Shown here in pieces: positions 38,117 to 46,869 of a DNA stretch of 64,000 nt (position 1 is its first letter; the number at the start of each line of letters is the position of its first letter). Source of the stretch: Bacteroidota bacterium (GTDB taxonomy: Bacteria; Bacteroidota; Ignavibacteria; Kryptoniales; JAKASW01); NCBI GenBank assembly GCA_021825585.1, contig JAKAGT010000028.1, positions 1 through 64,000 of the forward strand. The letters run 5' to 3'. The notes below the pieces were generated by a model. The model searched no databases. It worked only from the letters and a program-made list of their open reading frames with translations, and was not told where the DNA came from. A program made the position numbers and the translations under genes.

Positions 38117-40033
38117 ATGAAGAACTTTCTGCTTACCTTGTTCGCATTGTCAATTTCTTTCCTGCAGCCTGCACTTGCTGCCGAAATTAGACTGATTGAT
38201 GAGGGAAATTCCAGCTATATCATTTACACACCAAAGCATGCGTCTGCCGTGGAACAATTCGCGGCTCATGAGCTGCAGAAATATGTTAATCGGATTTCAG
38301 GGGTACCAATCCCTGTTGAAGTTGGTGATGGTCTGAGTCGCGGGCATGGAATCTACATAGGGGCGGAATTCACGCCGCTGTTTGGATTGAAGATCAACAG
38401 TGACTATCCGGGGCTTGACGGATTTGTGATGAAGTCGATGAACGGGAATATACTTCTTGCGGGCAGCGAGCAACGGGGGACGCTTTATGCAGTTTACGAC
38501 CTTTTGGAAGAAATCGGATGCAGGTGGTACGCCCCAGGTTTCTCGTTCTACGGCAGAGTTGGTGGTGAATTCGTCCCAAAGTTAGCTAATATCAATCTGC
38601 CGCATATCGATAAAGTGGCACGCCCATCATTCAAGTATCGAAAAATAGACGTGGATGAAGGATGGACGTACACCATAAAGAATATGAAGGAATTGATAGA
38701 CTGGATGGCGAAGGCGAGGCTGAATGTCTTTTGCTATCCGATGGACATGTTCCACCAGGGAAGAGTGGAATGGGACATTGTGAGGCAGGCCCTGATACCG
38801 GATTTGAAGAAGCGGGGGATACTGGTTGAGGTCGGACAGCATGGTTATCCTAATTTTCTTCCGCCTGAAAAATACTTCAAGGAGCATCCCGATTGGTTTG
38901 CCGAAATCGACGGCAAGCGCACCTCCGATCTGCGTGCGGTCTTCAATACTTCAAATAAGGCGGCACTTGACACGTTCACTCAAAACGTAATGAAATATCT
39001 TACGGACCATCCTGAGGTTGACATCCTTGATCTGTGGCCTCCGGATAATGCCGAATGGTCTGAGGACGCACAGAGTCTCAAACAGGGAAGCCCGTCAAAG
39101 CGCCAGGCTATTATACTCAACGCAGTCGCAAGGGCTGCCGCGAAGGATGCCCCTCACGTTAAGATCGAGTTCATCGCCTATCAGACCTACCTGTCCCCGC
39201 CGGAGAACACAGAGATCGACAGCAACGTCGTCATGGACTTCTGCCCGATTCGTCAGACTTTTGCACGGCCGATTTGGGATTGGTCGGCAAAGCAAAATGT
39301 GCCGTATCACGAGGCGTTGTTGAAATGGTTCAAGCGGGACGTTTTCAAGGGAGACATTGGCATTTACTCTTACTATCGCCGATACATCTGGAGGTCTCTT
39401 CCCGTCGTTATTCCCAATCTTATCGCCTCTGAAATGCGCTGGTATCATTCGTTGGGTGTAACCGGCATGAGATCATATTCTGAACCTGGTGATTGGTTCA
39501 CTTATGAATTGCAGCATTACGTGATCGCGAGACTCTCCTGGAATGTCGACGTCAGTATCCCTTCGCTTGTCAAGGAATATTGCGCGGACCGGTTCGGTGC
39601 GGCGGGTCCGGAGGTGGAGAAATATTTCAACATTATTGAACAGACTCTCCCCTTTCAGAACAGGGTAGCATTCAATACAACTCCGAGTCTGGAGCAGACC
39701 GAAGACTATTTGAAGAACCTGAAAAAGTGTGCGCAACTCCTTGAAGATGCGGAGCAGAAAGCACGCGCTGAATCGGATTCCAACGCCGTTTTCCTGCTGC
39801 ACAAACTATCGCTTTCCCTTGAGTACACTACCCTCGACCTGAAGATCGGCGAGCTCTCTATGCGCATGGCGGGGGCGTATGTCGAAAACGGCGTGGAGCG
39901 ACTGGAACAGTTGCATAGCAAGATGGTCGGACTCTTCGACACGCATCTTGATGAGGGCATATTCATCAGCAGAGGCGGACAGTTCTATCCGATTCAAAAG
40001 AGTGTGACAAGTAGCCATGATGAGAAGCCGTAA
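38117..40033 (+). CDS. DUF4838 domain protein, exported
   Basis: 638 residues with signal MKNFLLTLFALSISFLQPAL. Residues 25-150 have the N-terminal alpha-beta domain seen in alpha-glucuronidases and GH20 enzymes (AAHELQKYVNRISGVPIPVE, GTLYAVYDLLEEIGCRWYAP). Residues 165-480 are the DUF4838 barrel (WMAKARLNVFCYPMDMFH, KKRGILVEVGQHGYPNFLP, DILDLWPPDN). The Asp/Glu-rich DLWPPDNAEW could hold catalytic residues. DUF4838 is common in carbohydrate-utilisation loci of Bacteroidota, without a widely agreed activity. 44 bp after the permease gene and 52 bp before phosphoesterase 4, so one operon. Confidence 0.87.
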   Translation: MKNFLLTLFALSISFLQPALAAEIRLIDEGNSSYIIYTPKHASAVEQFAAHELQKYVNRISGVPIPVEVGDGLSRGHGIYIGAEFTPLFGLKINSDYPGLDGFVMKSMNGNILLAGSEQRGTLYAVYDLLEEIGCRWYAPGFSFYGRVGGEFVPKLANINLPHIDKVARPSFKYRKIDVDEGWTYTIKNMKELIDWMAKARLNVFCYPMDMFHQGRVEWDIVRQALIPDLKKRGILVEVGQHGYPNFLPPEKYFKEHPDWFAEIDGKRTSDLRAVFNTSNKAALDTFTQNVMKYLTDHPEVDILDLWPPDNAEWSEDAQSLKQGSPSKRQAIILNAVARAAAKDAPHVKIEFIAYQTYLSPPENTEIDSNVVMDFCPIRQTFARPIWDWSAKQNVPYHEALLKWFKRDVFKGDIGIYSYYRRYIWRSLPVVIPNLIASEMRWYHSLGVTGMRSYSEPGDWFTYELQHYVIARLSWNVDVSIPSLVKEYCADRFGAAGPEVEKYFNIIEQTLPFQNRVAFNTTPSLEQTEDYLKNLKKCAQLLEDAEQKARAESDSNAVFLLHKLSLSLEYTTLDLKIGELSMRMAGAYVENGVERLEQLHSKMVGLFDTHLDEGIFISRGGQFYPIQKSVTSSHDEKP

Positions 40034-40084
40034 CCGAACAGGCACAAATGATAACACATAGCTGAAATAAAGGAGTGATGTACC

Positions 40085-41479
40085 ATGTTGCAGAATAGAG
40101 CCGTAGCCGCGTTATTAGCAGGCATTGTGATGCTCGCCTCTTGCGATACTGCCGTTGTGAATGCTCAAGAAACGGGAATCCATAAGATCAGGCACATCAT
40201 TATCATAATGCAGGAAAACCGCTCGTTCGACTCATACTTCGGGACATTTCCGGGTGCAGACGGAATTCCGATGAAGAATGGTATCCCTACCGTTGCCGTT
40301 CCTGATCCGCTGACAGGAAAGATGGTTCGCCCTTATCACGACACGAGTGACATGAATCTGGGAGGGCCTCACAATGCCGTCAATGCGGTCGCAGACATCG
40401 ATGGTGGGAAGATGGACGGGTTCATCAGGGAATCTTCAAGGGGAAGAGAGGGGCTTAACAAGCAGGGGATGAAAGACTTCCCGCCGAAGCTGATTGTCAA
40501 AACGAAAAGATATCTGGATGTGATGGGGTACCATGATTACCATGAGATTCCGAACTACTGGACGTACGCGAGAGACTATGTTCTGCAGGATCATATGTTT
40601 GAGCAGATAGCTTCATGGAGCTTTCCGTCGCATCTGTTCATGGTGTCCGCCTGGTCGGCAAGAGCCGAGAAGCCGGACGATCCGATGTCATGTGTGAGTG
40701 CTCTCGATCCGCCCAATCGAACCGATGACGACCCCACACCGTTCGCCTGGACCGACATAACTTATCTTCTCCACAAGGCCGGGGTGAGCTGGGCGTGTTA
40801 TCTCGATTATGGGGTCACCGGGGCCGCTTTGAAGAGGGATGAATACCTCGCGCTTCACACGGCAACACGTGATGTGGGAGGGTTTACAGCGTATGTGCCG
40901 AGTACCTGGAATATTCTGCCGGGTTTTGTTACGGTGCACCAGGACAGTCAGATTACGAATATCGACCCCTTAACAGAATTCTTTGCAGCGGCAAAAGCAG
41001 GAACTCTTCCTGCCGTCTCGTGGATTATCCCAAACAACAAGGACTCCGAACATCCGACCTCGCTCGTTAGTACCGGTCAGGCTTATGTTACGAACTTGAT
41101 CAATGCGATAATGAAGAGCCCGGACTGGGACAGCTGTGCCATCTTTCTCGCGTGGGATGACTGGGGCGGATTTTACGACCATGTGGTTCCGCCGCACGTC
41201 GATTCACTCGGCTACGGGCTGCGCGTGCCGGGAATCGTGATCAGTCCGTATGCAAAGAAGGGCTACATAGACCACCAGACGCTGAGCTTCGATGCATACC
41301 TGAAGTTCATCGAAGACGACTTCCTGGGCGGACAGCGGATCGACCCGAAGACCGATGGCCGTCCCGACTCGAGGCCGGATGTGCGGGAGGATGATCCGGG
41401 GCTGGGTAACCTCATCCATGATTTCGACTTCTCACAGCCGCCGAGGCCGCCGATGATTCTGAGCCCATATCATAAATAG
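40085..41479 (+). CDS. Phospholipase C-like phosphoesterase, paralogue 4
   Basis: 464 residues. The leader contains MLASCDT, a possible lipobox (L-A-S-C, with Asp at +2), so this copy, unlike the others, may be an inner- or outer-membrane lipoprotein; a signal-peptidase I site (VVNAQ) is also present. Loop 1 ([20 protein letters not shown]) is nearly that of paralogue 1; loop 2 ([20 protein letters not shown]) is unique and longer. The core motifs are intact. It closes the permease/DUF4838 operon. A paralogue 1/4 pair separated by 13 kb suggests segmental copying. Confidence 0.87.
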   Translation: MLQNRAVAALLAGIVMLASCDTAVVNAQETGIHKIRHIIIIMQENRSFDSYFGTFPGADGIPMKNGIPTVAVPDPLTGKMVRPYHDTSDMNLGGPHNAVNAVADIDGGKMDGFIRESSRGREGLNKQGMKDFPPKLIVKTKRYLDVMGYHDYHEIPNYWTYARDYVLQDHMFEQIASWSFPSHLFMVSAWSARAEKPDDPMSCVSALDPPNRTDDDPTPFAWTDITYLLHKAGVSWACYLDYGVTGAALKRDEYLALHTATRDVGGFTAYVPSTWNILPGFVTVHQDSQITNIDPLTEFFAAAKAGTLPAVSWIIPNNKDSEHPTSLVSTGQAYVTNLINAIMKSPDWDSCAIFLAWDDWGGFYDHVVPPHVDSLGYGLRVPGIVISPYAKKGYIDHQTLSFDAYLKFIEDDFLGGQRIDPKTDGRPDSRPDVREDDPGLGNLIHDFDFSQPPRPPMILSPYHK

Positions 41480-41607
41480 CCGGCGTTAGTTCGTAGCTTG
41501 AGACGTGGACGAGAACCCCCATGTTGAAGGAGGGACGCTTGAATATCTGCAAAACTCGAAGACGAATTTTCACCAAACATACTTTTCGTCCACGTTTCTT
41601 GGACTCT

Positions 41608-41802
41608 TTATTGACCTTTTACCACCAGCTTCGCATTACGCTCTTTGAGATGAAAGGCATAATCAATCTGCACGTCCTGGAGAAGGTCATTCATGGAAAC
41701 GGGATCTTCCGCAAACTCGACTTCGCCTGCGCGTGCAAACTCGAGAAGATCGTTGATGAGTGCCGACATTCGGTTGCCAGACGCAACGATATCACGCAGG
41801 GA
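41608..41802 (-). pseudogene. Histidine kinase fragment (HisKA region)
   Basis: Read on the minus strand, 64 codons give NRMSALINDLLEFARAGEVE, DPVSMNDLLQDVQIDYAFHL and KERNAKLVVKGQ, then a stop. This closely matches the kinase at 53665-55116 (KRMSALIDDLLEFARAGRIE ... AKLVVKG) just after its phospho-His. The phospho-His itself and the ATPase domain are absent. It lies in the opposite orientation, 12 kb away, so it is a relic of an inverted or duplicated kinase gene, not a functional protein. Confidence 0.75.
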
Positions 41803-42065
41803 TCCGCGTTCTCCACGGCAGATGGTTCAGAATTAAGAATCAGATCAGGTCCATGCTGGATCACAAAAGTATCGCCGATCTTCTTGAGGATGCGAGAGAA
41901 AGCAAGAAAGTTCTGATGCTCTCTGACAACGACCGGCTGGTCTGTGAGGTCAGAACGCTCTTTGGAATCAAGCATGAATGACAAATTCACAGTTGTTTGC
42001 ATGCGTCGTGGCTGTTGTCCAGATCGATTGATGCCCCAGAGTCTAAGTCCGGCTCGGTCCATATT

Positions 42066-42230
42066 GTAATGCCTCACTTATGGGAGGCATCCGAAAGTTT
42101 CAATTAAACCGCCATGCGCGCCAAGATCGCGAAGTTCTTGTATCATAATTGGTTATCCTTGCGTCCTTATGCGGTCTTGGCGGTTTCATGCCCACTGTTG
42201 TCAGATGTAACCCCGTCAGTAAGGCATTAC
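42066..42230. mobile_element. MITE-like hairpin element, copy A
   Basis: The element starts GTAATGCCTCACT and ends AGTAAGGCATTAC, an imperfect 13-bp terminal inverted repeat (12 of 13). It is flanked by a perfect 9-bp direct repeat GTCCATATT (42057-42065 and 42231-42239), the mark of transposition. The 165-bp interior has long complementary arms (AAACCGCCATGCGCGCCAAG against CTTGGCGGTTT-type sequence), so the whole folds into a hairpin. No transposase is present. A second copy with the same ends lies at 58748. Confidence 0.8.
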
Positions 42231-42505
42231 GTCCATATTCTGTAGGGGATATTGACATTCAGCATGATCGGGACTAAATTCGTTCTGGAATAGGAAACGA
42301 GAGGACTCTGTTCCGCCAACTACAGTACAAGATCGACGAGATTTTGCCAGATTTTGTCCGAGATTCACACGAACATGAGGGAGAAGAACCGGATCAGCAA
42401 AGCGGGAAAACCGTAGACATTCGTTCGGACATTGCGGCGGATTACACCGTCGAGACTTAGGCGTTCTTGCAAAAGAATTTCCATTTTATGGAGAGACAAG
42501 AAGTG

Positions 42506-42970
42506 ATGCCTATGAACGACACAGGTCAGTTTGTCGTATTCACACTCGATAGGGGGCTTTATGCGGTGCATCTTTCAGCAGTGGGGAGAATTGTGTCCGT
42601 TGTCGAGATTACGCCGTTGCCGGGAGCGCCTGAAATTGTCCTTGGCGTAATCAATGTTGCGGGGAAAATCATTCCTGTCTTAGATGTCCGCAGCCGTTTT
42701 CGGCTGGCGAAACGGGAAACAAACCTGAGCGACCAACTAATCATTGCCAATGCTTTGAAGCGGAGCGTCGCACTTATTGTGGATTCAGTTACCGGTGTTA
42801 TCGAACGGTCGGTTACTGAAGTGACTGCTGCGGAGGATGTCCTGCCAAATACTGAATATGTTGAAGGTGTACTTAGGCTCGAAGAGGGAATCGTTCTCAT
42901 CCATGACCTCGATAAGTTTCTATCGCTCGATGAGGAAGAAGCGCTCGATGATGCGATGGGAAGGAGATAG
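42506..42970 (+). CDS. cheW: CheW-like adaptor, first copy
   Basis: 154 residues from ATG 42506 (GGAGAG and AGAAG upstream; ATGs at 42488 and 42512 are possible). The single CheW domain shows FVVFTLDRGLYAVHLSAVGR, ITPLPGAPEIVLGVINVAGK, IIPVLDVRSRF and a C-terminal VHDLDKFLSL-like strand. CheW bridges chemoreceptor and CheA. First gene of the signalling operon; 11 bp before cheR. Confidence 0.88.
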   Translation: MPMNDTGQFVVFTLDRGLYAVHLSAVGRIVSVVEITPLPGAPEIVLGVINVAGKIIPVLDVRSRFRLAKRETNLSDQLIIANALKRSVALIVDSVTGVIERSVTEVTAAEDVLPNTEYVEGVLRLEEGIVLIHDLDKFLSLDEEEALDDAMGRR

Positions 42971-42981
42971 GCGGAAAAGAG

Positions 42982-44487
42982 ATGATTGATACTGTTTCCG
43001 ATGCAATCTTACGCGAGCTCAGCAATCTCGTCGAGGCACAGACAGGCTTGCACTTTCCGAAAGGAAGGTGGAGTGACCTGGCGCGGGGCATGAACCTTGC
43101 CGCTCGAGACCTGGGCTTTGAGATCACCGAACCATCAATCCAATCTCTGCTGGCTTCACCGCTGAAGAGGGAGCAAATCGAGATTATCGCAAGCCATCTC
43201 ACGGTGGGCGAAACGTATTTCTTTCGGGAGAAAAGAAGTTTTGAAGTTCTCGAGGAGCATATTCTTCCCGAGTTGATTCACGCGCGCAAGAACAACGATC
43301 GACGAATAAGAATCTGGAGTGCCGGCTGCTGTACCGGTGAAGAGCCGTACTCGATCGCGCTGCTAATCTCGAAGCTAATCCCCGACTGGAAAAACTGGAA
43401 CATCACTATTCTGGCAACAGACATTAATCCACGTTTTCTGAAAAAGGCATCGGATGGGCTTTACAGTGAGTGGTCGTTTCGGGAAACGTCCTCGTTGATC
43501 AAGGAGAAATATTTCAGCAAGACAAGAGATAATCGCTTCGAAATCCTGCCGTCGATAAAGAAGATGGTCCATTTTTCTTATCTCAACCTGGCTGAAGATT
43601 CCTGTCCGTCACTGTTGAACGATACCAATGCCATGGATGTCATATTTTGCCGGAATGTCCTCATGTATTTCAGCCCAGAGCGCGCGAAGAAAGTCGTTCG
43701 GAATTTCCATCGGTCCATCGTAGATGGTGGCTGGCTCATCGTTAGTCCGAGCGAAGCTTCACAGGTTCTCTATCCTCAATTCGTCACTGTCAATTTTCCT
43801 GGCGCAATTTTGTATAAAAAAGACAGCTCCTCGCCGGGGAGAACCCATGATCTTTTCGCTCCGTCAGATATTGAACTGAGAAATCCTCAATCCGCAATTC
43901 AGTTCGAATTTGTCGATAAACAAAAGTTGGATTTAGTGTCAAGGAATGATGGAACCGGAACGCCCATAGTTGAGGCGGAGGGAGATTGCAAACCAGGGTT
44001 GGAGCCGCATCAATATGAGGAACTCCTGGCTTTGTACGAGCACGGCTCCTATGATCAAGCGGAAGAGAAGAGCATCGGTTTACTGTCGGCTCATGGCGAT
44101 GACGCAAAACTGATAGCGCTCCTTGCAAGAGTTTACGCGAACCAGGGCAAACTTGCCGAGGCATGCGAGTGGTGCAAAAGAGCAATTTCGCTCGACAAGC
44201 TGAATCCCACTTATCGGTATCTGCTCGCGACGATCTTGCAGGAGCAGGGTCAACTGGACGCGGCAAGGGACTCCCTTAAGCACGCTCTTTATCTCGATCA
44301 GAATTCTGTTCTTATCCACTTCGCTCTTGGAAACCTTGCTCACCGACAGGAGAAGCATGCCGAAGCAAGAAAGCATTTTCAGAATGCCCTCGGCTTGTTG
44401 GGTTCATATCGTCAGGATGAAATCCTCCCGGAGTCGGATGGTTTGACCACAGGGCGATTGAAAGAGATTATCCGGTTGACAACTTAA
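42982..44487 (+). CDS. cheR: CheR methyltransferase fused to TPR repeats
   Basis: 501 residues. The CheR N-terminal helices (about 1-75) precede the SAM-binding fold: TVGETYFFREKRSFEVLEEH, IRIWSAGCCTGEEPYSIALL, ILATDINP, VIFCRNVLMYFSPE and GGWLIVSPSEA. A linker leads to TPR repeats (about 345-480: AKLIALLARVYANQGKLAEA, NPTYRYLLATILQEQGQLDA, VLIHFALGNLAHRQEKHAEA). CheR-TPR fusions occur in Frz-like and alternative-function chemosensory systems, where the TPR part recruits the enzyme to receptors. It would methylate Glu residues of the receptor encoded two genes downstream. Confidence 0.93.
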   Translation: MIDTVSDAILRELSNLVEAQTGLHFPKGRWSDLARGMNLAARDLGFEITEPSIQSLLASPLKREQIEIIASHLTVGETYFFREKRSFEVLEEHILPELIHARKNNDRRIRIWSAGCCTGEEPYSIALLISKLIPDWKNWNITILATDINPRFLKKASDGLYSEWSFRETSSLIKEKYFSKTRDNRFEILPSIKKMVHFSYLNLAEDSCPSLLNDTNAMDVIFCRNVLMYFSPERAKKVVRNFHRSIVDGGWLIVSPSEASQVLYPQFVTVNFPGAILYKKDSSSPGRTHDLFAPSDIELRNPQSAIQFEFVDKQKLDLVSRNDGTGTPIVEAEGDCKPGLEPHQYEELLALYEHGSYDQAEEKSIGLLSAHGDDAKLIALLARVYANQGKLAEACEWCKRAISLDKLNPTYRYLLATILQEQGQLDAARDSLKHALYLDQNSVLIHFALGNLAHRQEKHAEARKHFQNALGLLGSYRQDEILPESDGLTTGRLKEIIRLTT

Positions 44488-44506
44488 CAGGAGGGTTCTC
44501 AGGACA

Positions 44507-45124
44507 ATGGACTGGAACGAAGTTCACCGCCGTATGGAACTTGCGCAAGCTTCCCTCGGGCACACGGTGGATCCGACACCCGGTGAAAAGAAAAGAATCC
44601 TTAAGGAGAGAGCAAAGGTCCTTGCCCAGGAGCCAAAAGTTGAGGAACAAGAATGCATTGAAGTTGTTGAGTTCCTTTTGGCTTATGAGAGATATGGCGT
44701 CGTATCATCTTACGTTCGCGAGGTCTATCCGTTGAGAGATCTGACGCCGGTACCATGTACGCCGCCTTTTGTTCTCGGCATCGTCAACGTACGCGGCCAA
44801 ATCATTTCTGTCATTGACATCAAGAAATTCTTCGACATTCCCGAAAAGGGACTAACCGATCTTAACAAGGTCATTATTATTCAGCCCGATAGTTTGTCCG
44901 CTGAAACCCCGATGACGTCAGTTAGCGGGCCGATCGGCATCCTGGCGGATGTCATTCTTGGTGTGCACAGCGTCGCGTTGAGTCAACTGCAGCCTTCCCT
45001 CCCCACGCTGACAGGCATTCGGGAAGAGTATCTCATGGGAGTTACAACCGAGCGGGTGGTAATCTTAGATGCGAGAAAACTTTTGTCAGATAAGAAGATT
45101 ATCGTACACGAAAAGGAGGAGTAG
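44507..45124 (+). CDS. cheW: CheW-like adaptor with N-terminal extension
   Basis: 205 residues. A helical, charged extension of about 55 residues (KKRILKERAKVLAQEPKVEE) precedes a CheW domain: IEVVEFLLAYERYGVVSSYV, TPVPCTPPFVLGIVNVRGQI, ISVIDIKKFF and ILDARKLLSDK. Ribosome binding site AGGAGG. Two different CheW proteins in one operon suggest separate linkage of receptor and kinase, as in the Myxococcus Frz system (FrzA/FrzB), but that is an analogy. 3 bp before mcp. Confidence 0.9.
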   Translation: MDWNEVHRRMELAQASLGHTVDPTPGEKKRILKERAKVLAQEPKVEEQECIEVVEFLLAYERYGVVSSYVREVYPLRDLTPVPCTPPFVLGIVNVRGQIISVIDIKKFFDIPEKGLTDLNKVIIIQPDSLSAETPMTSVSGPIGILADVILGVHSVALSQLQPSLPTLTGIREEYLMGVTTERVVILDARKLLSDKKIIVHEKEE

Positions 45125-45127
45125 CAC

Positions 45128-46855
45128 ATGAGATGGTCTGTCGGAACTAAGATAGGTGGAGGGTTTGCTCTGGCACTGGCAATCCTCGTAGTCATTGGCG
45201 TGATGGCTTATCGGAGCACGACTGAACTCATCGATGCCGCGCAGATGAAGACGCACACCTACGAGGTGCTTAAGGATCTCGACGGATTACTCTCTACAAT
45301 GGAAAATGCCGAGACCGGCCAACGGGGCTATATCATAACCGGAGAAAAAAACTATCTGCAACCATATAATGCCGCCATTTCTGTGATTGATCCGGAAATC
45401 CAAAGGATCCGGGAGTTAACTTCGGACAACGCAAGTCAACAGCGGAGGCTCGACACTCTGGCGCCGTTAATCAAGAGCAAAATTGACGAGCTTAAGCTTA
45501 CCATAGAGTTGCGAGAGAGCAAGGGATTCCAGGCTGCTTCGCAGGTGGTCCTGTCCGATGAAGGGAAGCAGAAGATGGACGACATCCGAAAGGTAGTTGC
45601 CAGAATGGAGAACGAAGAGAATGGTTTGTTGGTGGTCCGTGATGCCCGCGTGAATGCGGACACACAACGAACGATTTCTACAATCCTTTATGGAATTCCA
45701 TTTGCCTTCCTCCTCCTGGCTTTTGTCGGTTTCTTTACTACCCGGGACATAGCGCGGCCACTCAGGCGAATCTCCGACGCTGCTGAACTCATCGCTTCCG
45801 GAGACTTGACCGTGAGCGTCCCTTCAAATAACCGAAGGGACGAGGTAGGTGTCCTGACACAGACTTTCGATCGGATGGCACGGTTTCTCCAGGAGATGGC
45901 GAAGGCGGCAGAAAAGATCGCCGCAGGATACCTGAACGTGCAGGTAAAACCTCAATCGCAGCGCGATGTACTCGGAAATGCTTTCGCTACCATGGTGGAG
46001 AATCTTCGGGGGATGACCAACGAAATCAGGGAGGGAGTCAACGTGCTCGCCTCTTCCGCCAGCGAGATCCTGGCTGCAACTACCCAGGTTGCTTCCGGTG
46101 CGGCCGAAACAGCAGCGGCCGTAAGCGAGACTACTACGACCGTCGAAGAAGTTAAGCAAACAGCACAGGTCGCCAGTCAAAAATCGAAGTACGTTTCCGA
46201 CAATGCACAGAGGATGGTACATGCATCGGAAAGCGGAAAGAAATCTGTACAGGAGTCCATCGACGGGATGAATCACATCAGGGAACAGATGGATTCCATC
46301 GGTGAGAGCATCGTTAGGCTCAGCGAGCAGAGCCAGGCAATCGGAGAGATCATCGCCACCGTCAATGACCTCGCCGAACAATCGAATCTCCTTGCAGTGA
46401 ATGCTGCCATCGAAGCGGCAAAGGCGGGTGAGCAGGGTAAAGGCTTTGCGGTTGTGGCGCAGGAAATTAAGAGTCTTGCTGAGCAATCGAAGCAGGCAAG
46501 CGCACAGGTGCGCGCTATCTTGAGCGATATACAAAAAGCAACTGGCGCAGCAGTGATGGCAACAGAACAAGGCACCAAGGCTGTCGAAGCCGGCGTGAAG
46601 CAATCGACCACGGCAGGCGAGTCTATACGCATGATGGCAGACAGTATTGCGGAGTCGACGCAGGCGGCGGCTCAAATTGCCGCGTCGAGTCAGCAGCAAT
46701 TGATCGGAATGGATCAGGTGGCATCGGCAATGGAAAACATCAAACAGGCGAGCACGCAAAATGTTGCCAGTACGAAACAGGCTGAAACGGCAGCACAAGG
46801 TTTGCATGACCTCGGCCAAAAACTGAAGGAGCTCGTGGAAAGATTTAAGGTGTAG
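45128..46855 (+). CDS. Methyl-accepting chemotaxis protein with CHASE3 sensor
   Basis: 575 residues. TM1 about 11-30; a CHASE3-type periplasmic helical domain about 31-180 ([20 protein letters not shown]); TM2 about 188-210; HAMP about 211-265 ([20 protein letters not shown]) with a second HAMP-like stretch; coiled-coil signalling domain about 300-560 with the conserved tip [25 protein letters not shown]3 domains sense unidentified extracellular stimuli, and similar GQRGYIIT helices recur in the kinase at 53665. It lies 3 bp after cheW and 15 bp before cheA. The receptor is predicted to sit in the inner membrane. Confidence 0.92.
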   Translation: MRWSVGTKIGGGFALALAILVVIGVMAYRSTTELIDAAQMKTHTYEVLKDLDGLLSTMENAETGQRGYIITGEKNYLQPYNAAISVIDPEIQRIRELTSDNASQQRRLDTLAPLIKSKIDELKLTIELRESKGFQAASQVVLSDEGKQKMDDIRKVVARMENEENGLLVVRDARVNADTQRTISTILYGIPFAFLLLAFVGFFTTRDIARPLRRISDAAELIASGDLTVSVPSNNRRDEVGVLTQTFDRMARFLQEMAKAAEKIAAGYLNVQVKPQSQRDVLGNAFATMVENLRGMTNEIREGVNVLASSASEILAATTQVASGAAETAAAVSETTTTVEEVKQTAQVASQKSKYVSDNAQRMVHASESGKKSVQESIDGMNHIREQMDSIGESIVRLSEQSQAIGEIIATVNDLAEQSNLLAVNAAIEAAKAGEQGKGFAVVAQEIKSLAEQSKQASAQVRAILSDIQKATGAAVMATEQGTKAVEAGVKQSTTAGESIRMMADSIAESTQAAAQIAASSQQQLIGMDQVASAMENIKQASTQNVASTKQAETAAQGLHDLGQKLKELVERFKV

Positions 46856-46869
46856 CAGGGACAAGACAC

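Larger units (their letters stand above)
41480..42465. other. Relic zone between scavenging island and signalling operon
   Basis: No intact gene. It contains a histidine-kinase shard (41608-41802), a MITE-like element (42066-42230) and unassigned sequence. On the minus strand 41803-42077 is open, with mild coding character (FSRILKKIGDTFVIQHGPDL), but is unassigned. Confidence 0.6.

Noticed and set aside
45824-46864. 346-codon minus-strand frame across the chemoreceptor gene
   Set aside because: Leu/Cys/His-rich antisense of a clear MCP signalling domain; explained by codon bias on the other strand.
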